Source: Rhodoligotrophos defluvii (GTDB lineage: Bacteria > Pseudomonadota > Alphaproteobacteria > Rhizobiales > Im1). From it: DNA of 64,000 nucleotides. The notes beneath the pieces are model-generated. The model was not told the origin of the DNA and searched no databases. It saw nothing but the letters and a program-made list of their open reading frames with translations. Positions 51,857 through 61,396 of the stretch are shown one piece after another; the stretch's first letter is position 1; the number at the start of each line of letters is the position of its first letter. The position numbers and the translations under genes were made by a program. The stretch is from NCBI RefSeq assembly GCF_005281615.1, contig NZ_SZZM01000008.1:62001-126000 (forward strand), written 5' to 3'.

Positions 51857-53509
51857 CTAGCCGTCCAACACTGCTCTAATTTTCGCGGCCAGTTGCTCCA
51901 GCGATGCGGGCTTCTGGAGAATATTGGCGCCAGGCGGGATCACGCCATTGTGGAGCATCGCCTTGCCCGCGTAGCCGCTCGTGAACAGAGCCTTCAGGTT
52001 GGGTCGGCACTTCCGCGCCTCCTCCACAAGGCGGAGGCCATTCATGTCAGGCATCACGACGTCGGTGAAGAGAAGGCTTATTTCAGGGTGATCTCGAAGG
52101 AGGGCCAGCGCTTCGGCAGCGCTCATCGCCTCAATGACGCCGTAGCCCAGATCGCGCAGCATCTGCGCCGTAAGCGTCAGCACCTGGTCGTCATCTTCGA
52201 CGACCAGCACGACCTCGGAGGCCGATCCGCGGACGAGCGCCTTGCTTGTCGCGCGCTTCGGCCCGTCACCCGCCCCGTAAAGTCGAGGCAGGTAAATCTT
52301 GATGGACGTGCCCTGGCCCGTCTCGGAGTAGATTTTGATGTGACCGCCCGACTGTTTAACGAAGCCGAAGACCTGACTGAGGCCAAGGCCGGTGCCCTTG
52401 CCCGGCCCCTTCGTGGTGAAGAAAGGATCGAACGCCTTGGCCATGACCTCCGGGGTCATGCCCGTTCCCGTATCAGTGACGGCAACCATCGCATACTGGC
52501 CCGGCTGGATATCGTGCTCCGCCGCATAGGCCTCGTCGAGGTGGCAGTTGGCTGTCTCGATGGTGAGGCGCCCGCCCTCGGGCATGGCATCGCGCGCATT
52601 GATAGCCAGGTTGAGGATCGCGCTCTCGAGCAGGTTCTTGTCGGCATGTATTTTCCAGAGGCCGCCCGCGAGCACGGTTTCGAGTCGCACCGTTTCACCG
52701 AGCGCGCGACGCAGCAGTTCTGACATGTCCGCCACCATCTGGTTGGCATTCAGCGGCTCGGGCGAGAGCGTGTGCTGGCGCGAGAAGACGAGCAAGCGGT
52801 GGGTCAGCGCGGCTGCCCTTGTGGCACTCTCCTTCGCGGCGGCGATGTACCGGGACGCGTCCTCTCCTTTGGCAAGGCGTCGCTCCATGAGGCTAAGCGC
52901 GGACAGAATGACGGCAAGCATATTGTTGAAATCGTGCGCGATACCGCCGGTAAGCTGGCCGACAGCCTCCATCTTCTGCGCCTGGTGAAGGGCCGCTTCC
53001 GTCTTCATATGCGCTTCGACGGCTTCGGCGATGCGCTCCTCAAGGGTGCGATTCAGCTGCAGAAGCTCGGCGCTGGCTTGCTCAGCGGCTCGACGGGCTT
53101 CCAGAAGCTCGCGCTCATAGCGGCGGCGGTCCGAGGCGTTGAAGATGGTGATACGGACGAACTGAAGATTACCTGCATCATCCCGACGCTCCACCGCGTT
53201 CACGAGCACCGGGAGCATGCTGCCGTCCGCACGGACAAGATCGAGGGCTACCTCGTTGAAGAAACCCTGCATGCGCATCAGGGGCGCGAAGTGGGTCTCG
53301 TAATAGATCTTCCCTGCAATGTTGAGAAAGTCTTGGAATCGGCGGCCGACGAATTCGCCGCGGTCGCGGCCGAGCCATCCGGCGAATGTGAGGTTGGCCT
53401 TGGTGATGCGCCCATCCGGTCCGGCAGAAACGTAGCCGCAGGGGGCGTTCTCGAAGAGGTCCTCGAGATCGTCAGGTGGGGGGTGTCGGGGCTCCGGAGT
53501 GTCGCTCAA
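51857..53509 (-). CDS. PAS hybrid histidine kinase with C-terminal receiver
   Basis: 550 residues from a TTG start that overlaps the hydrolase stop by 4 bp (TTGA). Seen: an N-terminal PAS domain (FENAPCGYVSAGPDGRIT, IYYETHFAPLMRMQGFF) resembling the RsbP sensor, a coiled coil at about 130-180, H-box GGIAHDFNNMLAVI with His near 195, VTDTGTGMTPEV and GTGLGLSQVFG, then a receiver (430-550) with VVEDDDQ, LLFTDVVMPDMNG and LQKPASLE. No membrane helix. It probably reads a signal produced or bound by the RsbQ-like hydrolase encoded just before it; that link is inference. Confidence 0.9.
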   Translation of the reverse strand: MSDTPEPRHPPPDDLEDLFENAPCGYVSAGPDGRITKANLTFAGWLGRDRGEFVGRRFQDFLNIAGKIYYETHFAPLMRMQGFFNEVALDLVRADGSMLPVLVNAVERRDDAGNLQFVRITIFNASDRRRYERELLEARRAAEQASAELLQLNRTLEERIAEAVEAHMKTEAALHQAQKMEAVGQLTGGIAHDFNNMLAVILSALSLMERRLAKGEDASRYIAAAKESATRAAALTHRLLVFSRQHTLSPEPLNANQMVADMSELLRRALGETVRLETVLAGGLWKIHADKNLLESAILNLAINARDAMPEGGRLTIETANCHLDEAYAAEHDIQPGQYAMVAVTDTGTGMTPEVMAKAFDPFFTTKGPGKGTGLGLSQVFGFVKQSGGHIKIYSETGQGTSIKIYLPRLYGAGDGPKRATSKALVRGSASEVVLVVEDDDQVLTLTAQMLRDLGYGVIEAMSAAEALALLRDHPEISLLFTDVVMPDMNGLRLVEEARKCRPNLKALFTSGYAGKAMLHNGVIPPGANILQKPASLEQLAAKIRAVLDG

Positions 53510-54309
53510 CGAGCGGTACTCTCGAGAAACGTCCTCATGGCAGAAACCGTCTCCTCAGGGGCGCTGAGGTTGGGGCAATGGCCGGTGGCCTCCAGAAGGA
53601 TGTAGCTGCTGTTCGGCAAGTGCCGATGGACATACTCGCCCACGACCTCCGGCGCGATCACATCCTCGGAGCATTGCAGCACGAGCGAGCGAGCCGTCAC
53701 CCGCGGAAGGTCCGCTCGGTTGTCGGAGAGGAAGGTGACGCGGGCGAAGCGCTTGGCGATTTCCGGATCAGTCATACAGAAGGAATTCGTGAGCTCCTCG
53801 CCAAGCTCCGGCCGGTCCGGATTGCCCATTATGAGCGGGGCCATGGCCTGCGACCAGCCCATGTGGTTGGCGTCGAGGAAATCGAGGAGCTCGTGAACCT
53901 GCGCCTCGGTGAAACCGCCGGTGTAGGCCGGACCGTCGATATAGCACGGCGATGGTCCGATCATGACGAGGTCGGAAAAAACCTCCGGTGCCTTGAGCGA
54001 GGCAATGGCGCCGATCATAGCACTTACCGAATGGCCGACGAATACGCCTCGCTCGACGCCCAGCTCGCGGCAGATGTCAATAACATCGTCCGCATAACCC
54101 TCAAGAGAACCATATTTCTTCGGGTCGTAGGCCTTGATGTCGGACCGGCCGCAGCCGACGTGATCGAAAAGGACGATGCGGTATTTCTCGGCGAATGCTG
54201 GCCAGATGAAGCGCCACATATTCTGGTCGCAACCGAAGCCATGCGCGAAGATCATGGCCTTCTCGCCGGAGCCAAGCACCTTCACGTTGTTGCGCCTTAG
54301 AACGTCCAA
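53506..54309 (-). CDS. RsbQ-like alpha/beta hydrolase (KAI2/D14-related)
   Basis: 267 residues, same length as Bacillus RsbQ. Seen: FAHGFGCDQNMWRFIWPAF, LFDHVGCGRSDIKAYD, nucleophile elbow FVGHSVSAMIG (Ser94), VMIGPSPCYIDGPAYTGGF, LQCSEDVIAP with the acid, and EATGHCPNLSAP with the His. RsbQ handles a small hydrophobic signal that activates the PAS phosphatase RsbP under energy stress, and plant KAI2/D14 receptors share the fold. Here the coupled partner is a PAS histidine kinase. Ligand unknown. Confidence 0.87.
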   Translation of the reverse strand: MDVLRRNNVKVLGSGEKAMIFAHGFGCDQNMWRFIWPAFAEKYRIVLFDHVGCGRSDIKAYDPKKYGSLEGYADDVIDICRELGVERGVFVGHSVSAMIGAIASLKAPEVFSDLVMIGPSPCYIDGPAYTGGFTEAQVHELLDFLDANHMGWSQAMAPLIMGNPDRPELGEELTNSFCMTDPEIAKRFARVTFLSDNRADLPRVTARSLVLQCSEDVIAPEVVGEYVHRHLPNSSYILLEATGHCPNLSAPEETVSAMRTFLESTAR

Positions 54310-54887
54310 TGACTACTCCCCTCGCGAGTTGAAAACGGGTCATTCCGCTGTTGTGCCACACTTCGTCGCCTGTTCGACGGGAAATGGTGGTGGGGCGGGC
54401 GCTTTCCAAGAGAAGTTCTAGGCAGCAGGGATGATCTCTCTCCGCCCTGCCGCCAAGCGTCCGCAAGTTATCCGCCGGTTTTGCGGAGGTTTCAGCGATG
54501 CGCCGTATTCGCATCACCTTCCGCTACCGCGTGCACTGGGCATGATGGGAGAGGCTGTTTCGCGGCAATGGCGGCCTGGCCAGGCGCGAGCTAAGCCAAG
54601 CCGCCACGCACGACGACGAGCCCCCGGCGGCGTCGTATTGGGGGCAGCCTCCGCCGCAGGAGCCCGCTACCGTCTTTGAGGTTTCGTATTAACGTCCTCG
54701 CGCTTGTCTTTATTCCCAGCGCACAATCGGAATTTCGAGCTGGAGGTCGTCGAGTGGATCAAGCCGCGACGCAGAAGTGAGGGCCGCAAGGGCTCCGGCG
54801 GACAGTGCACGCACCTTCGCGCGACCTGGAACAAGAAGGGGACCGCACGGCTTTTGTATATGGACCCTCGCGTTCGCGGGAGGAGCG
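54310..54887. other. 578-bp region without a convincing gene
   Basis: Both strands were examined. A short reading frame from ATG 54498 (MRRIRITFRYRV) stops after 14 codons and looks like a fragment. The rest holds the promoter of the RsbQ-like operon and a long leader for the small exported gene. No terminator or RNA structure was recognised. Confidence 0.5.
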
Positions 54888-55199
54888 ATGAAGTTCGGAA
54901 CCCTCGCGTGTTCGGCCTTGCTGGTGCTAGCGACGGCGTCGTTCGCCCAGGCGCAGGACCTGGCGCCGGGGGAGGCCGCGCCGCCCCAGGATTGCGTGCT
55001 CGACCCGGAGCTAGGCCCGCCTGCCGACGAGAAGGAGAGGGAGCCTTCCCTCCAAGCGCTCACCCCATGCGAGGGCGTGATCAGGCCACCACGGGTCGGG
55101 GATTCCGAGCTGGTGACGCCGCCGCCGGATGTGGGCACCACGCCGGTCATCCCGCCGCGACTGCTGCCGGAGCAACCCGGACAGCGTGAGCCGGAGTAG
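54888..55199 (+). CDS. small exported hypothetical protein
   Basis: 103 residues with AGGAG at 54881 and a clear signal peptide (CSALLVLATASFAQA). The mature 80 residues are Pro/Glu-rich with two Cys (DCVLDPELG, LTPCEGVIRPP), suggesting a short periplasmic peptide with one disulfide. No known domain. It is convergent with the oxidase operon, 36 bp apart. Confidence 0.68.
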   Translation: MKFGTLACSALLVLATASFAQAQDLAPGEAAPPQDCVLDPELGPPADEKEREPSLQALTPCEGVIRPPRVGDSELVTPPPDVGTTPVIPPRLLPEQPGQREPE

Positions 55200-55235
55200 G
55201 GTGCTCACTTCGCGCTAGTTTCAGATGCTTCTCAT

Positions 55236-55622
55236 CTAGCGCAGCTGCAGGCAAGCTGGCAGGATGAATGCGGTGATGCCCGCCCAAAGGATGCCGACCA
55301 CGGAAAGCAGCGCCAGGACCCGCATGGAGCGGATGAGGAAGCGGTCGGTCTCTGCTGTGGGCGCGATGCCGACGAGCAGACGATAGGGCCTGTCCGGCCA
55401 TATCATGAACAGAGCCACGGCCGCTGCTGCCCCGACGGTCGCGAGCACGATGATCGCCAGCGCGACGGGAAAGGTGGTGGTCTGGTCGATCAGGCCGAGC
55501 GCGCAGAGGCCGGCATGGCTGACATAGACGACGAGCAGGTGCAGCGACCAGAGCAGCGGGCCCCAGAGCAGGAAGAGGAAAACCCCGAGCATCGGCCGTT
55601 GCGGGTGCGATTGGTCGGTCAT
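55236..55622 (-). CDS. small membrane protein of the oxidase operon
   Basis: 128 residues starting MTDQSHPQRPMLGVF, overlapping the subunit I+III stop by 4 bp. Seen: four hydrophobic helices at about 11-33, 48-70, 90-105 and 103-122. It is the last gene of the caa3 operon, so it may be a small accessory subunit or assembly factor. I do not know a family for it. Confidence 0.72.
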   Translation of the reverse strand: MTDQSHPQRPMLGVFLFLLWGPLLWSLHLLVVYVSHAGLCALGLIDQTTTFPVALAIIVLATVGAAAAVALFMIWPDRPYRLLVGIAPTAETDRFLIRSMRVLALLSVVGILWAGITAFILPACLQLR

Positions 55623-58153
55623 GACCCAGCCCCGGCAACGAGACGCGGAAAGCCGTGGACCATCAGAAGGCCGAGCAGCCCCTGGGCCGCGGTATAGAAG
55701 CAGAACAACTTGGCGTTGTCGAAGGTGACCCTGCGGGCATTGTCGAGCTTTCCCGCCACCATGCGGCCGCAGGCGAAAAGGCACATGATGATGACGGCGA
55801 AGGCGGCCTGTCCGGTGAGCCCGTCGGCCAGATAGACCAAAGCGCCATAGGCGGTGGCGTCCGGCCGCAGGCCCGTCTGCCAATGGCCCCACACATCCAG
55901 GGCCACCGCTGCGCCCAACGCGGCGGCCGCGACGACCAGCCCTGCAATGGTGGCAAAGCTGCGCCGGCCGGGATGGGGCAGGGCCTTGTCCGCGACCACG
56001 ATAGCCGCGCAGGCGAGGAGGAACAGCACGGCGGAGCCGACCGGGTATGCGAGAGGCGGCGGTGCGGGCGATCCGGCCGGCGCCCACACCTCGGGCGACA
56101 CGAGCCAGAGATAGAAGTAGGAAAAGATGTAGGCGAGGTAGAGCGAACCCGCCACCAGCATCAGCACGATCATCGCCCACCAGCTGTGCGAGCTCGGGCC
56201 GGTCATGTAGGTGGGGACCTTCTTGCCGAAGCCGATCTCGACGGCGCCCTGGTCGGGCTTGTCGAGCTGCCAGGTCCAGACCAGGCAGGAGATGATGGCG
56301 ATCGCGCCGCAGATGAGAGCAAGCGTCACCATCTTCACCGTCAGCAGCAGGAAGAAGGCCGCGGTGAAGACCGCCGCGCTCAGATGGGTCCAGCTCGGGC
56401 CGGGCATCTGGATGATGTATTGCGGCTCGGCATCCACCACCGAAGTCACGATGGTTTCGCGGCCGCCGGTCGGCGCATTGGGCAGATAATGCAGCCCGTC
56501 CTTCACCTCGCGCGCCAGGTTCGGGTTGTCCCAGAGCGGGTCACGGCTGGTGACATGAGGGATGCTGCGGGTGGAGTAGACGTCGTTCGGCAGGAACTCC
56601 AGGGTGCCAGCGCCCCAGGGATTGTCCGGCCCGCCTCCGCCCATCCGGAAATTCAAGGCGAGGTCGATGATGAAGACGAGCACGCCGGCCGCCAGGATGA
56701 ACGCGCCGACGGTGGAGACCATGTTCAGGTCGTCCCAGCCCATGCCGGCGGGATAGGTCCAGACCCGGCGCGGCATTCCGGCAAGGCCGGTGACGTGCAT
56801 GGGCAGGAAGGCGACGTTGAAGCCTATGAACATGAGCCAGAAAGCCCACCGGCCGAGCCGCTCCGACAGCAGTTTGCGGCTTACCATGGGCGCCCAGTAG
56901 TAGAAGGTCGCAAACAATGGAAAGACCATGCCGCCGACCAGCACGTAGTGGAAATGGGCGACGACGAAATAGGTGTCATGGGCCTGATAGTCGAAGGGCA
57001 CCATGGCGACCATCACGCCGGTGAGCCCGCCCAGCACGAAGATGAAGAGAAAGCCGAGAATGAACAGGGAAGGCACCGTGAGGCGGAAGCGTTTCCGCCC
57101 CGCCGCCATGGTGGCGATCCAGGAGAAGACCTGGATGCCGGAGGGGATCGCGACCGCCATGCTGGCAGCGGAGAAGAAGGCGAGGCTGAGCGCCGGGATG
57201 CCGGTGGTGAACATGTGGTGCACCCACAGACCGAAGCTGAAAAACCCGGTGCCGATGAGTGCCACCACGATGAGGCGATAGCCGACGAGCGGCGTCTGCG
57301 CCATGGTCGGGATCATCATGGACACGAGCCCCGCCGCCGGCAGGAAGATGATATAAACCTCCGGGTGGCCAAAGAACCAGAACAGGTGCTGCCATAGCAG
57401 CGGATCGCCGCCTTGCTCGGCCGCAAAGAACGGCCAGCCGAAGGCACGCTCCAGCTCCAGCAGCATGGTGGCGAGGATGACGGCGGGGAAGGCGAAGACG
57501 ATCATCGCCGCGAAAATCAGCATGGCCCAGGCGAAGATCGGCATGCGGGCGAGGGTCATGCCGGGGGGCCGGGTGCGCAGGGTGCCGACGATGATCTCGA
57601 TCGCGCCCGCGATGGCGGAAATCTCGATGAAGCCGATGCCGAGCAGCCAGAAGTCGGCATTGTCGCCGGGCGAGTATTTCAGCGTGGTGAGCGGCGGATA
57701 CATGAACCAGCCGCCTTTCGGGGCCAGCCCGTAGAACACGGTGGAGAAGAACACGGTGCCGCCGATGACATAGGCCCAGATCGCGTAGGCGCTGAGCCGC
57801 GGAAAGGGCAGGTCGCGCGCGGCGAGCATCTGCGGCAGGAGCATGACCCCGAGCGCCTCGACGGCCGGAACCGCGAACAGGAACATCATGGTGGTTCCGT
57901 GCACGGTGAAGATCTGGTTGTAGAGGTCTTGGCTCAGGAAGTCGTTGTCGCCGACGGCGAGCTGGGTCCGCATGAGCAGGGCGAGGATGCCGGCGAGCAC
58001 GAAGAAGACGAAGGCGGCGCCGATGTAAAAGACGCCGATCACCGTGTTGTTGACGGCGGTGACGATGCGCCAGCCCTTGGGCGTCGCCCAGATGCGCTTG
58101 AGATCTTCCACTTCACTGTCGGGCCGGGGGCCGGTGTTGGGCAGTGCCACCAT
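55619..58153 (-). CDS. caa3-type cytochrome c oxidase subunit I fused to subunit III
   Basis: 844 residues. Subunit I part (about 1-560): FTVHGTTMMFLFAVP heme ligand, WFFGHPEVYIIFLP with the CuB His, the cross-linked Tyr and the proton-path Glu, GLWVHHMFTTG with two CuB His, and HDTYFVVAHFHYVL with the last heme ligands. Subunit III-like part (about 590-844): GPSSHSWWAMIVLML, YFYLWLVSPEVW and further helices. It is an A1-type proton-pumping heme-copper oxidase. The I+III fusion is known in caa3 oxidases. It follows the exchanger gene by 9 bp. Confidence 0.93.
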   Translation of the reverse strand: MVALPNTGPRPDSEVEDLKRIWATPKGWRIVTAVNNTVIGVFYIGAAFVFFVLAGILALLMRTQLAVGDNDFLSQDLYNQIFTVHGTTMMFLFAVPAVEALGVMLLPQMLAARDLPFPRLSAYAIWAYVIGGTVFFSTVFYGLAPKGGWFMYPPLTTLKYSPGDNADFWLLGIGFIEISAIAGAIEIIVGTLRTRPPGMTLARMPIFAWAMLIFAAMIVFAFPAVILATMLLELERAFGWPFFAAEQGGDPLLWQHLFWFFGHPEVYIIFLPAAGLVSMMIPTMAQTPLVGYRLIVVALIGTGFFSFGLWVHHMFTTGIPALSLAFFSAASMAVAIPSGIQVFSWIATMAAGRKRFRLTVPSLFILGFLFIFVLGGLTGVMVAMVPFDYQAHDTYFVVAHFHYVLVGGMVFPLFATFYYWAPMVSRKLLSERLGRWAFWLMFIGFNVAFLPMHVTGLAGMPRRVWTYPAGMGWDDLNMVSTVGAFILAAGVLVFIIDLALNFRMGGGGPDNPWGAGTLEFLPNDVYSTRSIPHVTSRDPLWDNPNLAREVKDGLHYLPNAPTGGRETIVTSVVDAEPQYIIQMPGPSWTHLSAAVFTAAFFLLLTVKMVTLALICGAIAIISCLVWTWQLDKPDQGAVEIGFGKKVPTYMTGPSSHSWWAMIVLMLVAGSLYLAYIFSYFYLWLVSPEVWAPAGSPAPPPLAYPVGSAVLFLLACAAIVVADKALPHPGRRSFATIAGLVVAAAALGAAVALDVWGHWQTGLRPDATAYGALVYLADGLTGQAAFAVIIMCLFACGRMVAGKLDNARRVTFDNAKLFCFYTAAQGLLGLLMVHGFPRLVAGAGS

Positions 58154-58162
58154 GGATCGCCC

Positions 58163-59227
58163 CTAGCGCAGGAAATAGAGGATGATCAGGCCGGCGACGT
58201 AGGTGACGACCACCGCCGCCGAGTCGAGCCCGATCCGCGCGATGGTCTTGTCGCCCCGCTCCGCCAGGCCGATCACGAACAGGGTGGTCACCGCGATGCC
58301 GAGCAGCGCGCCAAAGGCGGCAAAGGGCCCAGCGCCGCCGAGGACGGGGTCGCCGCCGGCGACCGCGTCGACAAGAAAGACCAGCCCGACATTGATGAGA
58401 TTCGTGCCGAGTATGTCGGAAATTGCCAGAGTGTAGAGCCCCTGGCGCCCGGCCGCGAGCGCCGTGCTGAATTCCGGCAGGGACGTCGCGCCGGCCAGCA
58501 GCACATAGCCGATAAAGCTTCCACCCAGGCCGCTCTGCTCGGCAATGGCGTTGCCGGTCTGCGACAGGAGGTAGCCCGCGACCAGGATGACGAGACCCAG
58601 GCCCACGATCCACAGGAGCAGCCGTGAGAGGGCGAGCTCGCTATGGTCCTGGCTTGCCTTGCGCTGGGCCTCTTCCTGTTGCTCCTGCAGGCTGCGGTTC
58701 ACCTTTCCCCGATCTGCCGCGAGCCATGACTGGCGGTGCTGGGAACGCGCCAGGATATAGATGCTGAAGATGTAGGCGAGCAGCCCGGCCCAGGCCCAGG
58801 CGCCGATACCGAGGATGGCCACGTCGCCCACCACGATGGCCGCGGCCATCATCGACAGAAGCAGGATGTTGAGGCCGCCCTGCAGGAAGATGCTCGGGTC
58901 CGGCACCACGGCCGTGAGCGCCCGCCGGCCGATGGCGAAATCGACAACCACCAGGATGACCACCTGGAAGGCGATGCTGCCGAATAGATTGTTCAGGGCG
59001 AGGTCGGCGGCGCCGATCGCCGCCGAGGTCACGGTCGCACCGATCTCCGGAAGCGAGGTGATGCCCCCCAGGAGGAGCATGCCGATCACCGCCTGGCCGA
59101 TGCCGGTTCTGTTCGACAGCGTGTTGGCATAGGAGGTGATGCGGGTGCCCGCCAGCCACACCGCGACCCCGGCGCCCGCGAATATGGCCAAGTTGATGAA
59201 CAGGTTGAGTTGCGAGAAATCGAACAT
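58163..59227 (-). CDS. CaCA-superfamily cation/calcium exchanger
   Basis: 354 residues, about ten membrane helices with two alpha repeats. Seen: GGITSLPEIGATVTSAAIG then LNNLFGSIAFQ (alpha-1) and AGATSLPEFSTALAAG then SDILGTNLINV (alpha-2), separated by a charged cytosolic loop (QEQQEEAQRKASQDHSE). Family members exchange Ca2+ or other cations for Na+ or H+. Its place between oxidase subunit II and subunit I genes, with gaps of about 10 bp, implies co-expression with respiration. Ion specificity unknown. Confidence 0.85.
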   Translation of the reverse strand: MFDFSQLNLFINLAIFAGAGVAVWLAGTRITSYANTLSNRTGIGQAVIGMLLLGGITSLPEIGATVTSAAIGAADLALNNLFGSIAFQVVILVVVDFAIGRRALTAVVPDPSIFLQGGLNILLLSMMAAAIVVGDVAILGIGAWAWAGLLAYIFSIYILARSQHRQSWLAADRGKVNRSLQEQQEEAQRKASQDHSELALSRLLLWIVGLGLVILVAGYLLSQTGNAIAEQSGLGGSFIGYVLLAGATSLPEFSTALAAGRQGLYTLAISDILGTNLINVGLVFLVDAVAGGDPVLGGAGPFAAFGALLGIAVTTLFVIGLAERGDKTIARIGLDSAAVVVTYVAGLIILYFLR

Positions 59228-59237
59228 GGCTGCCGCG

Positions 59238-60233
59238 CTATTTCAGCCCCTCCAGATAACTCGCGAGCGCGATGAGCTGGCTCTCGTCGAGAATGGTGTA
59301 GTCGGGCATGAGGTTGTCCGGCTTGATATGCTGGTTGTTGCGGATCCATCGGGCAAAGGCCTGGGTGTCGTTGGGCAGTGCCGCCGCGGCGAGCGACAGG
59401 CGGCTGCCGACGTGCGTGAGATCCGGGCCGATCGCGCCGTTCGCCCCTATGCCGCGGATGGTGTGGCAGCCGCCGCAACCGTTCTGGAGAAAGATCTGCT
59501 GGCCCAAGCGCTCGCGATCGGTTTCCGGCGGGGGCGCCGGGCCTGCCTCCCGCGCGAACCATTCCTGGAACGCGTCTTCGGCAAGGGCCACCACATAGAG
59601 CGACATCAGGGCATGGGCGCCGCCGCAATATTCGGCGCACTGGCCTCGGCTCACCCCTTCCGCGCTCGCCTGCAAGGTCAGCTCATTGGTGCGGCCGGGA
59701 ATCATGTCCAGCTTGCCGGCGAGCTTGGGCACCCAGAAACTATGGATCACATCGGCGGTGGTGAGCTCGAGCACGACGGGCCGGCCGACGGGGATGCGGA
59801 TCTCGTTTGCGCTTTCGAACGTCGTGCCGTCGGGCCTGACATAGGTGATGCGCCACCACCAGCGCTCGCCGCTGACCTTGATGCGCAGGGCATCTTCCCC
59901 TGCTGCGAGCGGCGCGCCGGCGCGCATGACGAACAGGCCGTAGGTCAGGAGCAGGGTCAAGATCGCAATCGGAAACACGATACCGGCGCCGATCACGAAC
60001 CGCTCGCTCGATAGCAGCTGCCCGAGCCGGCCCCGGCGGCCGATGGCGACGGCCGCCATGGCCATGACGGCCAGGAAAATGAGAAGGCCTGCGACCGTCA
60101 TGATCCAGAACAGGGTGTCTATGGATTCGGCGTGCGGACCTGCCGGAGAGAAGGCGGACTGATCACCCGCGCATCCGCCAACCGAGGCGGCGATGAGAAG
60201 CACCAAGGCGCAATGAGGCTGCTTTCTGCTCAT
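59238..60233 (-). CDS. ctaC: cytochrome c oxidase subunit II with C-terminal cytochrome c domain
   Basis: 331 residues. Seen: a lipoprotein-type signal (LIAASVGGCAG with lipobox Cys), two membrane helices (about 43-65 and 82-102), the CuA domain with IHSFWVPKL and QCAEYCGGAHALM, then a C-terminal cytochrome c with heme motif CGGCH and axial Met in NLMPDY. This is caa3-type, in which the fused cytochrome passes electrons to CuA. Start overlaps the upstream triheme gene stop by 4 bp. Confidence 0.93.
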   Translation of the reverse strand: MSRKQPHCALVLLIAASVGGCAGDQSAFSPAGPHAESIDTLFWIMTVAGLLIFLAVMAMAAVAIGRRGRLGQLLSSERFVIGAGIVFPIAILTLLLTYGLFVMRAGAPLAAGEDALRIKVSGERWWWRITYVRPDGTTFESANEIRIPVGRPVVLELTTADVIHSFWVPKLAGKLDMIPGRTNELTLQASAEGVSRGQCAEYCGGAHALMSLYVVALAEDAFQEWFAREAGPAPPPETDRERLGQQIFLQNGCGGCHTIRGIGANGAIGPDLTHVGSRLSLAAAALPNDTQAFARWIRNNQHIKPDNLMPDYTILDESQLIALASYLEGLK

Positions 60234-61396
60234 GGCGACGCGCCGCTCGGCTGAACGGACGGCCGGTCCTCAGGCGAGGGCGTCCGGCTCTGGAAATAGG
60301 CGGCGATATCCTGGATCTGCTCCGTCGTCAGGCGGTTCGCGACGACCGACATGATGGCGCCGTAGCCGGTCTCGTCGCGGCCGCCGGATTTCCAGAGCTG
60401 GAGCTGACTGACCAGATAGGCCGCCGGCTGCCCGTCAAGGGAGGGGAATGTGCCGTTGCGATTTGCGCCATGGCAGGAAAGACAGGCGGGCACCTGGGAT
60501 TGCGGAAGGCCGCGCGCGGCAATCAACGCGCCCCGGGCGATGGCGGCGGAATCCGGTGGCTGCTGCGGCGTCGGGCTCGGCGGCGGCGCCATGGTGGCGT
60601 AATACTCGACCAGCGGTTCGATGTCGTCCGGCTCGAGCGCGAAGGCGACCGGCTCCATGATGCCGCTTTCGCGCCGGCTGCTGCGGTATTCCTCGAGGGC
60701 GCGGGCGAGGTAAGCGGGGGACTGGCCGTGCAGCAGCGGGATGAGCGTGCTGATCGGACCGTGGCTTTCATCGCCGTGGCACCGCACGCAATTGGTGAGC
60801 AGGCCCGGGTCGCTGCCTTCGGCAAGCTGCGCACCCGACACGCCCGGTTCGGGGCGGATGCCGAGGAGTTCCTCGGGAAAGTCTGGCCGGGTTTCCTTGA
60901 GATATTCGACGAGCGCAACGAGCGGCCAGACCTCGTCGCCCCGGCCCCGCCCCGGCCAGGCGGGCATTCCGGTGTACTTCAAGCCGTGGAGGATGATCCA
61001 GTAGAGCTCTTTGGGATCGTATTCGTAGGATGTCGATAGGTCCGGCGGGGCGGGCAGCATGTTGGCGACAATAGGATTGCGCGGCTGTCCCGGGGTGCCG
61101 TGGCAGAAGGCGCAGGCGCCGGCATAATGGGCAGCGCCCAGCTTGATCAGGTTCGGATCGGCAAGGTCGGGCGGCGCCTCGATGTCCTCGGCACGGGCTT
61201 TGATGGATTGGTCGCGCACGACCTCGAGCACCCAGGTGGTGATGGCGAAATGATCGCGACTGGCCGCCACGTTGTAGAAGCCTGACCAGATGAAGAGCGA
61301 GCCGCCGACCAGGGCGAGACCCAGCAGGATGGCGGCAGCAATCCCCAACCGCTGCCAGCGGGTGAGTCTGTAGACGCGGTCAGGCTGGTCGGCCAT
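60230..61396 (-). CDS. membrane-anchored triheme cytochrome c
   Basis: 388 residues starting MADQPDRVYRL. Seen: an N-terminal uncleaved helix (about 18-40) and three heme c motifs: CAFCH near residue 97, CVRCH near 208 and CLSCH near 312, each followed by Met-containing loops as possible ligands (GMPAWPG, for example). It would carry electrons in the periplasm to the oxidase encoded downstream. It overlaps the ctaG stop by 17 bp and ctaC by 4 bp. Confidence 0.88.
   Translation of the reverse strand: MADQPDRVYRLTRWQRLGIAAAILLGLALVGGSLFIWSGFYNVAASRDHFAITTWVLEVVRDQSIKARAEDIEAPPDLADPNLIKLGAAHYAGACAFCHGTPGQPRNPIVANMLPAPPDLSTSYEYDPKELYWIILHGLKYTGMPAWPGRGRGDEVWPLVALVEYLKETRPDFPEELLGIRPEPGVSGAQLAEGSDPGLLTNCVRCHGDESHGPISTLIPLLHGQSPAYLARALEEYRSSRRESGIMEPVAFALEPDDIEPLVEYYATMAPPPSPTPQQPPDSAAIARGALIAARGLPQSQVPACLSCHGANRNGTFPSLDGQPAAYLVSQLQLWKSGGRDETGYGAIMSVVANRLTTEQIQDIAAYFQSRTPSPEDRPSVQPSGASP

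Noticed and set aside
55655-57397. 580-codon open frame opposite oxidase subunit I
   Set aside because: Antisense to conserved heme-copper oxidase sequence; highly charged, with no recognisable domain.
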